NCBI GenBank assembly: GCA_002382045.1
Contig: DFZJ01000223.1
Span: 9,758 to 59,410, forward strand
Reading direction: 5' to 3'
DNA: 49,653 bases
Source of the DNA: Syntrophaceae bacterium UBA4059
GTDB taxonomy: Bacteria > Desulfobacterota > Syntrophia > Syntrophales > Smithellaceae
Position 1 is the first letter of the stretch. Each line of letters begins with the position of its first letter. Of this stretch, positions 1 to 8,765 are shown piece after piece. Position numbers and translations under genes: made by a program. The notes below the pieces were generated by a model, which ran no database searches, was not told where the DNA came from, and saw only the letters and a program-made list of their open reading frames with translations.

Positions 1-2
1 GC

Positions 3-92
3 GTGGGGAGGAAAACCGGAAGCCTCGCTCGTTTCTGTTTCTACCTGCGAAACCAGCAGGAAATCGCCCGGCTGCTGCGAGAAATCAGCTGA
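3..92 (+). CDS. Possible 3' end of an unidentified coding sequence
   Basis: The window opens in a frame that stays open from base 3 to a TGA at 90-92 and reads as a plausible C-terminus rich in Arg, Leu and Gln, ending ARLLREIS. The other two forward frames also stay open until about base 110 and look less protein-like, so the choice rests on composition only. No family is recognised. It may equally be non-coding. Confidence 0.3.
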   Translation: MGRKTGSLARFCFYLRNQQEIARLLREIS

Positions 93-326
93 ATTATCAA
101 TTAATTAAGTAATCTCCCCATTGATAAGCAATTCTACAATTTATTTCCGTTCTTCTAACCATTCAGGAAAGGGCATTGATTATTTAAGGGGTAATGCTAA
201 AATTATAGCTATGAATGAGGTGGCAAGAAGCCATCAAGGAAATGAGAGGAAAAGCGTAAAAAGATTGGGTGAGTTAACGAATTAACAAGTCAACGGTGGC
301 GGTTATTCATGAAAGGAGGAATGATC
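93..326. other. AT-rich intergenic leader before the first usp gene
   Basis: No coding frame or stable hairpin is apparent. The last bases carry an AGGAGG ribosome-binding site at 314-319, which fixes the start of the downstream stress protein. No convincing promoter was identified by eye. Confidence 0.5.
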
Positions 327-773
327 ATGTTTACACCAAAAAGAATTCTTGTACCAACAGACTTTTCCGGTAACTCAGACGAAGCGCTGAAACAGGCATT
401 GGAGTTGGCAAAGCAATACCATGCCAAAGTCTATTTGCTGCATGTTGCGGCGCCGATTACGCAATGGGCGGTGGATTATGTTCCTGATGCATCGGCAGTC
501 AAACAGGCCGAGGAGGCGGAAATCCTTCGGGCGAAAGAGATGATGCAGAAAGAACTGGCCAAATTTCCAGAAGGCCAGGAGATAGAAGTGATCAGCGATA
601 TCCGGGAAGGTGATACTGTGGCGGAAATTCTCAAAGAGCAGGATGAAAACAGTGTCGATTTAATTGTGATGCCGTCCCACGGCAAAACAGGAATGATCAA
701 ACGTATGATGGGGTTAGTTTCAGAGAAGGTCATGGAGGAAGCAAAAAGCCCCGTGCTCCTTGTCCAACATTAA
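327..773 (+). CDS. Universal stress protein, UspA family
   Basis: 148 aa, the usual size of a single-domain Usp. The N-terminus KRILVPTDFSGNSDEAL is the classic first strand and Asp loop. Near the C-terminus MPSHGKTGMIKRMMGLVSEK matches the nucleotide-binding loop G-2X-G-9X-G-(S/T), except that the last Ser/Thr is Leu, so ATP binding is uncertain. Three in-frame ATGs exist (309, 321, 327). AGGAGG at 314-319 is 7 nt from the ATG at 327 and only 1 nt from the one at 321, so 327 is chosen. Usp proteins are cytosolic and linked to starvation and redox stress. The neighbours (secreted Met-rich protein, SHOCT lipoprotein, FAD/Fe-S oxidoreductase) suit a stress block. Confidence 0.93.
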   Translation: MFTPKRILVPTDFSGNSDEALKQALELAKQYHAKVYLLHVAAPITQWAVDYVPDASAVKQAEEAEILRAKEMMQKELAKFPEGQEIEVISDIREGDTVAEILKEQDENSVDLIVMPSHGKTGMIKRMMGLVSEKVMEEAKSPVLLVQH

Positions 774-873
774 TGGGCGCAGATTTTTGCTTGAACATTG
801 AAGAGACGGCGATCGTTACTCATTTTGACAATATTCTCAATATTGAGAACATCGAATCAAGGAAGGAGATATT

Positions 874-1788
874 ATGAAGAAAGTTATTTTCCTTGTATCG
901 CTAATGCTGGCTGTGGCATTTGTCCTTGGCGCTGCCACGGTGCAGAGTCAAACCGGCAGAGGCGGCTATGGTTACGGCATGGGTCACGGATATGGCTATG
1001 GCATGGGCCCGGGAATGATGGGAGATGGCTGGATTGATGTTCCGGCTAAACTGCCCGCACCCAAAAGTACGGAATGGACACAAAAACTCCGGGAGATTCT
1101 CACGCTGGAAAAAGAATCTCTGGCGCAGTATCAGGCCGATCAGGAAAAATTCAATGTCTACATGCCTTATATGATGGTCATTCCTCAGGAAGAAAATCAC
1201 GTCGAATGGATAGGACAACTGTTTAAAGCTTATGGTTTACCCGCCGATGGGAAGACGCCCCCCGTGGTGGACAATAAGACCTTGAAGCAGGCTTACGAAC
1301 TCAGCGTGAAAATGGAAAACGAGTTGTTGCCCCGTTATGAATGGCTCGTAAAAAAGGCAGAGGATCGCGATACGGCTCAGGTGTTGAATGCCATCCTCAT
1401 TCAGAGCCGCTGGCATCTGGTGATGTTTGATCATGCCTTGCGCATGGGTCATGGCTATGGATTCAGCAGAGGCTGGGGTATGGGACGCGGTATGATGGGC
1501 AGATATGGGTCTGATTATGGCATGGGATATGGCATGATGGGAGACTATTATGGTACAGGCCGCGGCTATGGACGGCAATATCCGTCAAGCGGCAAGGCGA
1601 TAGACGCAAAGGAAGCCGAGGCCATGATGAATGACTATTTGAAGTCTTCGAGAAATCCCAATCTGAAGCTGGGCAAGATTAAAGACGTGGGTGGGGCCTT
1701 TGAGGCGGAGATATTGACAAAGAAGAACGACCTTGTTGACAGGGTTCATATTGACAAGACAACGGGCTATATAAAATCGGCTTATTAG
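874..1788 (+). CDS. Secreted Gly/Tyr/Met-rich protein with PepSY-like C-terminus
   Basis: 304 aa with a clear signal peptide (MKK, a hydrophobic stretch to about residue 20, cleavage probably near residue 25), so periplasmic. Two low-complexity blocks rich in Gly, Tyr, Met and His (about 29-52 and 189-235, repeats of the type GYGMG and GMMG) flank a charged helical segment (about 60-185). The last 60 residues (NPNLKLGKIKDVGG, then VDRVHIDKTTGYIKSAY) resemble PepSY-like repeats of secreted deltaproteobacterial proteins; that is a pattern judgement. A strong GGAAGGAG site precedes the ATG. The Met/His-rich blocks could bind soft metals such as copper, which is inference. The exact function is unknown. 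Confidence 0.8.
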   Translation: MKKVIFLVSLMLAVAFVLGAATVQSQTGRGGYGYGMGHGYGYGMGPGMMGDGWIDVPAKLPAPKSTEWTQKLREILTLEKESLAQYQADQEKFNVYMPYMMVIPQEENHVEWIGQLFKAYGLPADGKTPPVVDNKTLKQAYELSVKMENELLPRYEWLVKKAEDRDTAQVLNAILIQSRWHLVMFDHALRMGHGYGFSRGWGMGRGMMGRYGSDYGMGYGMMGDYYGTGRGYGRQYPSSGKAIDAKEAEAMMNDYLKSSRNPNLKLGKIKDVGGAFEAEILTKKNDLVDRVHIDKTTGYIKSAY

Positions 1789-1844
1789 GAACAGGACCTT
1801 TGCCCCGGTTGGCTTGCAACTTTGTTTCAAGGCATAATGTTATG

Positions 1845-1880
1845 ATCCCGGAGGCAGCATCTTAATACTGCCTCCGGGAT
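1845..1880. repeat. Perfect 13-bp stem hairpin (hairpin family copy 1)
   Basis: ATCCCGGAGGCAG at 1845-1857 is perfectly complementary to CTGCCTCCGGGAT at 1868-1880 with a 10-nt loop. No T-run follows on either strand, so it is not a standard intrinsic terminator. The stem contains both GGAGG and CCTCC. A related hairpin with the same core TCCCGGAGG/CCTCCGGGA lies at 7519-7559. Confidence 0.8.
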
Positions 1881-1988
1881 AAATATCGAGTTGGGATGTG
1901 GAATTGACAACAAATAGAGACCGTAAAACATGCGATACAACTCTTAAGCTGGAATAATAGAATCACATCTGAAAAGGAGATACCGAAG

Positions 1989-2312
1989 ATGAAAACATTT
2001 TATACAATATTTGCTTTAATGATGGCAGGATTGCTTGTGTCCTGTGGAGGTATGGGTGGATATGGCGATCAAGGTCCCGGCGGTTGGGGACCCATGATGC
2101 ATTCTGGCTTCGGATTCGGAGGAATGTTTATGTGGATATTGTTGGTTATTGTCATTGGTGTTGTCGCTTATTTTATCATTCAAAATATCAGGGCGAAGAC
2201 CACGGGCGGAGCGACGCAGGAAACACCGTTGGATATCTTAAAGAAGCGTTACGCTAAGGGAGAAATCAGTAAAGAAGATTTTGACCGGATGAAGCGTGAT
2301 CTTGAAACGTGA
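1989..2312 (+). CDS. Small SHOCT-domain lipoprotein/membrane protein
   Basis: 107 aa. A short hydrophobic N-terminus ends in a lipobox, LLVSC (Cys19), followed by a Gly/Met-rich linker, a transmembrane helix at about 45-66, and a C-terminal SHOCT motif (about 78-107: DILKKRYAKGEISKEDFDRM). SHOCT modules are short two-helix segments found at ends of many bacterial proteins and are thought to mediate oligomerisation. Having both a lipobox and a second hydrophobic helix is slightly unusual; the first segment may be a plain signal anchor. AAAGGAGAT precedes the ATG. It shares Met/Gly-rich character with the previous gene. Confidence 0.85.
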   Translation: MKTFYTIFALMMAGLLVSCGGMGGYGDQGPGGWGPMMHSGFGFGGMFMWILLVIVIGVVAYFIIQNIRAKTTGGATQETPLDILKKRYAKGEISKEDFDRMKRDLET

Positions 2313-2362
2313 TACATTTCAAAAAATAATGACCTGGCTTTTACAAGTAACGGGGGCGATGA

Positions 2363-5300
2363 ATGGACGGTGGTAAAAAAGAGTATCTTGAAACGCAGTT
2401 TGGCAATCGGGTTAATTTCAATGAAATGGAGCGTGTCTTATACACGCCATGACATTGCGGCAATACCTTCGCTTATAGCACCGCTCATTGGCAAAACCGT
2501 TCCCGATGCGATAGTTCAGCCCCAAAACGAAGAAGAACTGGTCAAGCTCATTCACTGGGCCGGGCAAAATAATATAGCGCTTACACCGCGGGCCAAAGCA
2601 TCTTCCGGCTATGGCGGGGTCCTGCCGGTCAAGCAGGGGATTGTTGTTGATTTCTTCCGGCTCAATAAAATTCTATCTATCGATAAACAAGCGCAAACCG
2701 TGACCTGCCAGGCAGGTATTGTCTGGGAAAAAGTTGATGCCGCGCTGGCTAAAGAGGGGCTTACCGTCAATCTTTATCCGTCAAGCTATCCCGGCTCGAC
2801 CGTCGGCGGCTGGCTGGCGCAAGGCGGTGCGGGTTTCGGTTCCTATCAATACGGCTGGTTTCGGGAAAATGTTGTTTCCGCCCGTGTCGCCCTGCCCGAC
2901 GGTTCGGTGCGCGTTTTCACAGGCGATGATCTGGAACTGATCGCCGATGCTGAGGGCACCACCGGTTTTATTCTCGACTTAACCATGAAAGTTCAACCGA
3001 AAGAGGAACTCGAAGTTATTGCCATCGGTTGTCCGGATGCGTCGGACCTCCAGCGGATTGTAGAAGACATTGTCAAAGCAGATCTGCCGATATGGTCTCT
3101 TGTTTTCATCAATCCCCGTATGGCGGAAATGAAAAACCGCTCGCCGCTGATGGAACACAACGGTCATCCGATGGAAGAAAGGGTACTGCTGCCTGCATCC
3201 TATGTCGCCACCGTCGCCTTTCAGAAAAAAGATGCACCGCAGATTATGGAAAAGCTGAATAATATTTTGCATCGCTGCCAGGGCGAAATATTAAGTGAGC
3301 GCATCGCCGAACATGAATGGAAAAGCCGATTCAAGATCATGGTCGTCAAACGGCTGGGGCCCAGTCTGGTGCCAGCCGAAGTTGTTATCCCGCTGTCTCG
3401 ATTGGGCCGATTCATGACTGAAGTGGAAAATAAAATCAATCAACCCGTTGTTAAGGAAGGAACAGTTGTCCGCAAAGGCAAAGACGGAAACCCGGAGGTC
3501 GTTATTCTGGGCTTTATCCCGGCGGATCAGCGTAAATTCAGTTATAACTTTGTTTTCAGTCTTTCGTTGTCCATTATGAAAATTGCCGAAGCCAACGGCG
3601 GCCGTGCCTACTCAACCGGATTGTATTTCAAATCAAAAGCCAAAAAAGTATTAGGGGCAAAACGTTTAGCCCGATTAAAAGCTTTCAAGAGCCAAGTTGA
3701 TGAAAAGGGCATTTTCAATCCGGGAAAAGTGATCGGTTTTACAATCATGGACAGCGCCATGAGCCTGGCCGCTACTTTTGAGCCGTTGATCCGACCTTTG
3801 GGCAATCACGTCATCACGCATATCGGAGAGAGAAAAAGTTATCCCGTAACGGACATTCCGGCAGATGTGGTCTGGTATGCTTACAGTTGTTCTCAGTGCG
3901 GCTACTGTGTGGAGGAATGCGATCAATTTTACGGCCGTGGATGGGAGAGCCAGAGCCCGCGCGGCAAATGGTACTGGCTGCGGGAATATCTGGAAGGACG
4001 GGCCAAATGGGATCATGCCCAGGTTGATACGTTTCTGGTTTGTACAACTTGCGAGCTTTGCAATTTACGTTGTTCGACCGCACTGCCCATCGAGCCCTCC
4101 TGGATGAAACTGCGCGGCAAGTTGATCAATCAGGAAAAACGGATGACGTTTCCGCCTTTCGAAATGATGGCCGAAGCGCTTCGTAATGAGGGCAACATCT
4201 GGGCATGGTACCGCAAAAACAGGGCAGACTGGTTTCCCGAAGACCTGAAGGAAAAACACGGACCGGGACGCAAAGCACCAGCCATGTATTTTGCCGGATG
4301 CACGGCGAGCTATGTGGAGCATGACATTGCCATGGCCGCTGTCCGATTACTTGACCACGCGGGGGTGGATTTTACTTACGCGGGAGAACCGGAAAATTGC
4401 TGCGGAACTCCGATGCTGGTAGCCGGTAAATGGAACCTGTTTGCGGATATCATGCGCAAAAATATAGAAGTTGTAAAACACACCGGCGCCGATACAGTGA
4501 TTGCCTCTTGTCCGGCCTGCGACATGATGTGGCGAAATGTTTATCCCGAATGGGCCAAGAAATTGGGGATAGAATACAATATCACAGCCAAACATTACTC
4601 GGAAATTCTTGCCGATAAAATTAAATCCGGTGAATTTGTATTTCCGCCCAATGATATGCCACCGGTGAAAGTAACGTGGCATGACTCCTGTCATATCGGG
4701 AGGGCTTCCGGTGTTTATGAACCGCCCCGCGATTTGATCAAGGCAATTCCCAATGTGGAATTTGTGGAAATGGAACATAACCGCGAGCAGGGCCGCTGTT
4801 GCGGCAGTGTGCTCACCCTCATCAAAGATCCTCCTATTGCTGCCGATATCGGAAAAACAAGACTTGACGAGGCAGTGGAAGCAGGCGCCGAAAAAGTTCT
4901 GGCACTATGTCCCTGCTGCCAGGTGCAGTTGCGCGTTACCGCAAAGAAGAAAAACCTGCCGGTGGAGATTGTTGATTTAGCTCATTTGGCCGGAAACGCC
5001 CTGGGCTATGATTTCCCTGATCCTAATCCGGATGTGCACCGCCAGTGGGGTGTATTCGATGCCTTCATATCACTCATGACGCCGCGGGGCTTTGCCGACC
5101 TGATGGGGTCGATGTGGCCGCAACTGATTGATGCCATGCCTTTTGGCATGGGGTCCATGATGCGGGCCATGGGCAAGATTCCCGGCGCTCTCAATTTAAT
5201 GAAACGCATGTTTCCTATATTGTTCCCCCGGCTGCTGCCGATGATGATGCCCAAGGTTATGCCGGTCATGCTTGCGCGGGTTGCCGCCCGAATTCCCATG

Positions 5301-5435
5301 CCTGATTACATGCTCGAGCAGATGCCGGAGATGATGCCCAAAGTGATGGACAACCTGATGCCGCACATGATTGGCGATCTGGTTCCGCTCGTCACCCAGC
5401 CGATGATTGATTACCTGACAGGCAAGAATAAATGA
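2363..5435 (+). pseudogene. FAD-linked oxidase fused to 4Fe-4S/CCG oxidoreductase, frameshifted near 5' end
   Basis: Order of domains, numbered from the frame open at 2370: FAD-binding PCMH domain (about 30-205), FAD-oxidase C domain (to about 455), two ferredoxin-type clusters (CSQCGYCVEEC from Cys507, then CTTCELCNLRC), two CCG domains (CCGTPM and CCGS...CPCC), and a Met-rich tail (903-1021). It resembles GlcD plus GlcF (glycolate/D-lactate dehydrogenase) in one chain. The family-like N-terminus is in another frame: ATG 2363 has GGGGG six bases upstream and reads KKEYLETQFGNRVNFNEMER..VLYT before a TGA at 2450-2452. The rest, HDIAAIPSL, continues one base over. Dropping one C from the CC at 2447-2448 restores VLYTHDIAAIP. 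This is either a sequencing or assembly error, a real mutation, or recoding. A GTG at 2370 would give an atypical N-terminus. Confidence 0.85.
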
Positions 5436-5475
5436 TCGGCTGCGTCAGGACTTGATATTTTAAAAGGAGATCATA

Positions 5476-5703
5476 ATGAGTCAATACAAAATCGCCGTTA
5501 TCGTGGGAAGTTTGCGCAAGGATTCATTCAACCTTAAACTGGCCAACGCGGTTGTAAAATTGGCACCGTCTGATTTCACATTCAAACAATCGCAAATCAG
5601 CGACTTGCCGCTCTACAACCAGGACGATGACGCAAACCAAGCGGCCCAGGTCATCCAGCTGAAAAACGAAATCAAAGATACCGATGGTCGTCTGTTTATC
5701 TAA
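5476..5703 (+). pseudogene. Truncated NADPH-dependent FMN reductase (N-terminal 75 aa)
   Basis: The start matches the flavodoxin-like FMN reductase (ChrR/YieF-type) family: IAVIVGSLRKDSFNLKLANA contains the FMN-phosphate loop GSLRKDSFN, and DLPLYNQDDDANQ is also typical. Full-length members are about 180 aa and continue from LF(V/I) into a TPEYN motif. Here TAA follows directly after GRLFI. No remainder of the gene was recognised in the next 395 bases. AAAGGAGAT precedes the ATG, so a 75-aa fragment may still be made but would lack the rest of the FMN site. Possibly once part of the same redox operon as the upstream oxidoreductase. Confidence 0.75.
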
Positions 5704-6098
5704 TTCATTGTTCTTAAAGGACTAAACCAAGTATTTGGCTTTCATTCCACTGTTGGCAGGTTATTTGCCGTTACGTTGTTATGTTATAAATAAATCTAAA
5801 AAGTAGAAATAGCCATGTCAAAAATAAATCTAACGATGGGGTCCAGATCACATCCAGTTTCCCTCAGCATATTGAGGCTCCACCAAATGCTGAGGCCTGG
5901 TAAAGGGCTTTATCTTTCAGGCTTGCCGTCTCTTTTAATTTAATCATCCGTTATTAAAGAGTGAATCCAAAATTCAGGCATACCTTCGGCGATTGGCAGG
6001 CTATTTGCTATTGTAAATTTGTTATTCTTTTAATCATCCGAATGGTTTCAAGCCGGAGACTTGAACCGACAAAAGTTAACTTAAAAAGGAGATCAATT
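5704..6098. other. 395-base gene-free spacer with imperfect internal duplication and hairpin
   Basis: No real coding frame is seen. An inverted repeat CCTCAGCA (5862-5869) / TGCTGAGG (5888-5895) can form a hairpin with an 18-nt loop. Two related tracts, TTGGCAGGTTATTTGC near 5753 and TTGGCAGGCTATTTGC near 5993, suggest an old duplication of about 240 bases, and AATCATCCG occurs at 5942 and again near 6032. An SD-like AAAAAGGAGAT closes the spacer. Confidence 0.5.
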
Positions 6099-6578
6099 AT
6101 GGGAATTATCAAAAACATTCTTGCTGTAAGTTGGCTGACCCCAAATTGCAGAAAAACGGTACAGTTTGGGATTTCATTAGCCGGTCAATATCATGCCCGA
6201 CTTTCCGTTGTTCACGTTATCGATACAACGTGGCTTAAGGGATGGAGCCTCCCCATGGTGTCCATGGAACAAGAACGTAAACGGGAAATGGAAAAAAATA
6301 AAGAGGAACTGCATGAGATTATCAGCATCGAAAATAAAAAGGACATGGTCATTCGAGAATTTGTCAGGGAAGGAACGCCTTCCGAGGTCGTCCTGGAACT
6401 CATAGCAGAAGAAAATATCGATCTGCTGATCCTCCGCAGCCAAACAGAAAACCGCCTGGAACGCCTCTTGGTCGGAGGCAGTAATGATGAAATCATCAGA
6501 GCCATGCCTTGCTCCATATTTCTGGTAAAACAGGAACCATTTAATGTCGATGACGATGCAGAGACAGACGACGAATAG
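6099..6578 (+). CDS. Divergent universal stress protein (UspA-like)
   Basis: 159 aa. The start MGIIKNILAVSW at 6099 is set by AAAAAGGAGAT at 6084-6093; upstream in-frame sequence back to 5961 looks non-coding. The Usp fold is recognisable in the first strand, the helix region ISLAGQYHARLSVVHVIDT, and the strand motifs EGTPSEVVLELIAEENIDLLILRSQ (read as two overlapping pieces) and PCSIFLVKQ. The nucleotide loop is degenerate: VGGSNDEII replaces the G-2X-G-9X-G-S pattern, so this is probably a non-ATP-binding member. An acidic tail (DDDAETDDE) ends the protein. It is the second Usp within 6 kb. Confidence 0.85.
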   Translation: MGIIKNILAVSWLTPNCRKTVQFGISLAGQYHARLSVVHVIDTTWLKGWSLPMVSMEQERKREMEKNKEELHEIISIENKKDMVIREFVREGTPSEVVLELIAEENIDLLILRSQTENRLERLLVGGSNDEIIRAMPCSIFLVKQEPFNVDDDAETDDE

Positions 6579-6655
6579 AATGATGGGGTTATTGGTACTT
6601 TTGTGTCTTGTCGGGCGGCAATGGTTTCGCAAACTTCAACAGCAAAGGAGCCTTT

Positions 6656-6949
6656 ATGGCCTGCATCAAATGTGTGCATTGTAATTTTGTAGGCATCCTT
6701 GAGAATCAGGGCGCCGCTTTTCAAGATAAAACTGGTGACAGGCCGATTTCCCGTAGTTTTAAGCACAAGGGGCACAATCCTTTCTCCGGCAATCTTCAGT
6801 ATGAATGTTCCCGATGCGAAACAAAAATTCTTGTTGATCCCATGGATGTTCTGGGGGCGGTGGGGGCTGAAATCCTAAAAGATGTTCGCGAAAAACCAAG
6901 AGAAAAAAGTTTCTTTACGTCGTTGTTTTTCAGTCAGGACGGAATATAG
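6656..6949 (+). CDS. Small zinc-ribbon-like protein
   Basis: 97 aa. The start at 6656 is preceded by AAAGGAG. Cysteines are arranged as CIKCVHC near the N-terminus and CSRC near residue 60, a split CxxC...CxxC pattern typical of zinc ribbons. A basic stretch follows (KPREKSFFTS). No specific family is recognised. It ends nine bases before the acetyltransferase ATG, so the two are probably co-transcribed. Confidence 0.7.
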   Translation: MACIKCVHCNFVGILENQGAAFQDKTGDRPISRSFKHKGHNPFSGNLQYECSRCETKILVDPMDVLGAVGAEILKDVREKPREKSFFTSLFFSQDGI

Positions 6950-6958
6950 GATGATACC

Positions 6959-7483
6959 ATGGGTCAGAACGATTATGAAGGAAATTGGACACTTGCTGAT
7001 GGAGAGAAGCTGACGTTGCGTCATATCGCACCTGCCGATGCCGCCAGAGAGCAAGCATTCGTCCATGGACTTTCCCCTGAGTCAAGCTACCGCCGTTTCC
7101 ACGGCACGATCAAAGACCTTAGCACGAAAGAATTAAAGGAGTTTACGGAACTTGATGCGCGAAACGCAGTGGCCATGGTTGTCCTGCGCAGTGGAGCAAA
7201 AGGTGAAGAAGAAATCGGTGTGGCGCGATATGTGATTGATCCGGATCGGGCGAACTGTGAGTTTGCAATTGTCGTTGGAGACGCATGGCGAAAGCGTGGC
7301 ATTGGTAAAAGACTGATGAATGCATTGATAGAGCACCTTCAGGTAAGTGGGATAAAACAAATCACTGGCTCCGTCATCCACAACAACTCGTCTATGCGTA
7401 AATTCGTTAAGGAGATGGGCTTTGAAGAAGTTGATGACCCTGATGATCCGTCAACTCTGTTGGTGATAAAACATTTAGATTAG
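6959..7483 (+). CDS. GNAT-family N-acetyltransferase
   Basis: 174 aa, full single GNAT domain. The acetyl-CoA pyrophosphate loop is WRKRGIGKRLMNALIEHL (about residues 109-126), preceded by the strand EFAIVVGDA and followed by NNSSMRKFVKEMGF, the standard C-terminal GNAT motif. The N-terminal LRHIAPADAAREQAFVHGLS, then SSYRRFHG, resembles acetyltransferases found next to, or fused with, CoA-handling enzymes. The target is unknown (protein lysine or a small molecule). AGGA lies eight bases before the ATG. Confidence 0.9.
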   Translation: MGQNDYEGNWTLADGEKLTLRHIAPADAAREQAFVHGLSPESSYRRFHGTIKDLSTKELKEFTELDARNAVAMVVLRSGAKGEEEIGVARYVIDPDRANCEFAIVVGDAWRKRGIGKRLMNALIEHLQVSGIKQITGSVIHNNSSMRKFVKEMGFEEVDDPDDPSTLLVIKHLD

Positions 7484-7518
7484 TCAACATCTCTTTTGTT
7501 GCAAGATGGTCACGTTAT

Positions 7519-7559
7519 TATCCCGGAGGAGGTGGCACTTTATCGCTTCCTCCGGGATA
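7519..7559. repeat. 12-bp stem hairpin (hairpin family copy 2)
   Basis: TATCCCGGAGGA at 7519-7530 pairs perfectly with TCCTCCGGGATA at 7548-7559 across a 17-nt loop. It shares the core TCCCGGAGG/CCTCCGGGA with 1845-1880. It lies between the acetyltransferase and transaldolase genes. No T-run follows, so termination is doubtful. Confidence 0.8.
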
Positions 7560-7632
7560 TATTGCGTTAGGAGGCGGCGATTAAAAACCGATTTGCGTGG
7601 TTTTCATTAAATCAAATAGCAGGGGTAAAATA

Positions 7633-8751
7633 GTGAAAGAGAATCCTTTGAAAAAACTAGAAGCGCTCGGGCAGTCAGTTTGGCTCGACTACATTCGGCG
7701 CGACCTGATCGCCGGCGGAGAACTCCGGCGTCTGATCGAGGAGGATGGACTGAGAGGGATGACCTCGAACCCATCTATTTTTGAGAAGGCAATAGCGGAA
7801 AGCAACCTTTACGACCGGGATATTCGAGACATGGCCCTCAAGAAAAATAATGTTAATGCAATTTATGAAGCTCTCAGCCAGCGCGATGTCGAAAGTGCCG
7901 CAGACGAGTTCCGGCCTCTCTATGACAGGACTGACGGCAAAGATGGATATGTGAGTCTGGAAGTCAACCCCCATCTGGCGCATGACACCAAAGGTACAAT
8001 TGAAGAAGCCCGCCGATTATGGGCAGCACTCAACAGGCCCAATGTTTTAATCAAAGTTCCGGCGACGTCCGATGGTCTGCCTGCCATCCGGCAACTCATC
8101 AGTGAAGGGATTAATGTCAACGTGACGTTGCTTTTCGGGTTGCCTCGTTATCGACAGGTCGCGGAAGCTTACATTGCAGGTCTTGAAGCACGTGCAAATC
8201 AAGGGAAACCGTTTCAACATATCGCCTCGGTGGCCAGCTTTTTTTTAAGCCGTATTGATGCCCGGGTGGACCCGCTGGTGGAGAAATTCATTGAGCCTCG
8301 CGGTAAGAAGGCGGAAATTGCAAAAAAGGTTCACGGACAAGTGGCCGTCTCGAGCGCTAAAGCGGCTTATCAAATCTACAAGGATATTTTCGCCAGTAAT
8401 AGATTCAAGAAGCTGGCTGATAATGGTTTGCATCCACAGCGCCTGCTCTGGGCCAGCACAAGTACCAAGAACCCGGACTACAGCGATGTAAAATACATTG
8501 AAGAGATCATCGGACCGGACACGGTAAACACCATTCCGCTGGAAACGATCAATGCTTACCGTGATCATGGCGATCCGCAATTACGCCTCGAACAAGATGT
8601 TGAGGAAGCCCATTGGATAATGGCACGATTACCGGAACTAGGAATCAGCATCGACAAGATAACTCAGCAACTAGAAGACGAAGGCGTCAAGAAATTTGAT
8701 GAGCCTTTCGACAAGCTGATGGCGGCTTTGACGAAAAAGTCATCGGAGTAA
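7633..8751 (+). CDS. tal: Transaldolase
   Basis: 372 aa. Transfers a dihydroxyacetone unit between sugar phosphates in the non-oxidative pentose phosphate pathway. The N-terminus LGQSVWLDYIRRDLIAGGEL, then GLRGMTSNPSIFEKAI, is diagnostic of the long transaldolase subfamily. The Schiff-base lysine is Lys141 in NVLIKVPAT, and the C-terminal motif RLLWASTSTKNP is present. GTG 7633 is preferred (GGGG about ten bases upstream, and MKENPLKKLEALGQS matches family starts); an ATG-type start at 7597 would add 12 atypical residues. It leads a co-directional island with phosphoketolase and Pgi; the next frame begins 14 bases on. Confidence 0.95.
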   Translation: MKENPLKKLEALGQSVWLDYIRRDLIAGGELRRLIEEDGLRGMTSNPSIFEKAIAESNLYDRDIRDMALKKNNVNAIYEALSQRDVESAADEFRPLYDRTDGKDGYVSLEVNPHLAHDTKGTIEEARRLWAALNRPNVLIKVPATSDGLPAIRQLISEGINVNVTLLFGLPRYRQVAEAYIAGLEARANQGKPFQHIASVASFFLSRIDARVDPLVEKFIEPRGKKAEIAKKVHGQVAVSSAKAAYQIYKDIFASNRFKKLADNGLHPQRLLWASTSTKNPDYSDVKYIEEIIGPDTVNTIPLETINAYRDHGDPQLRLEQDVEEAHWIMARLPELGISIDKITQQLEDEGVKKFDEPFDKLMAALTKKSSE

Positions 8752-8765
8752 TTAAAGGGAAAACG

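Noticed and set aside
955..1020. Repetitive DNA in the secreted protein gene as a CRISPR-like array
   Set aside because: It is coding low-complexity (GYGMG) without spacer structure.
1904..1932. TTGACA before the SHOCT gene as a promoter
   Set aside because: No acceptable -10 hexamer is found at 16-18 bases.
2370..2450. GTG 2370 as the natural start of the FAD/Fe-S gene
   Set aside because: It gives a non-family N-terminus and lies out of frame with the well-placed ATG 2363, whose product matches family starts.
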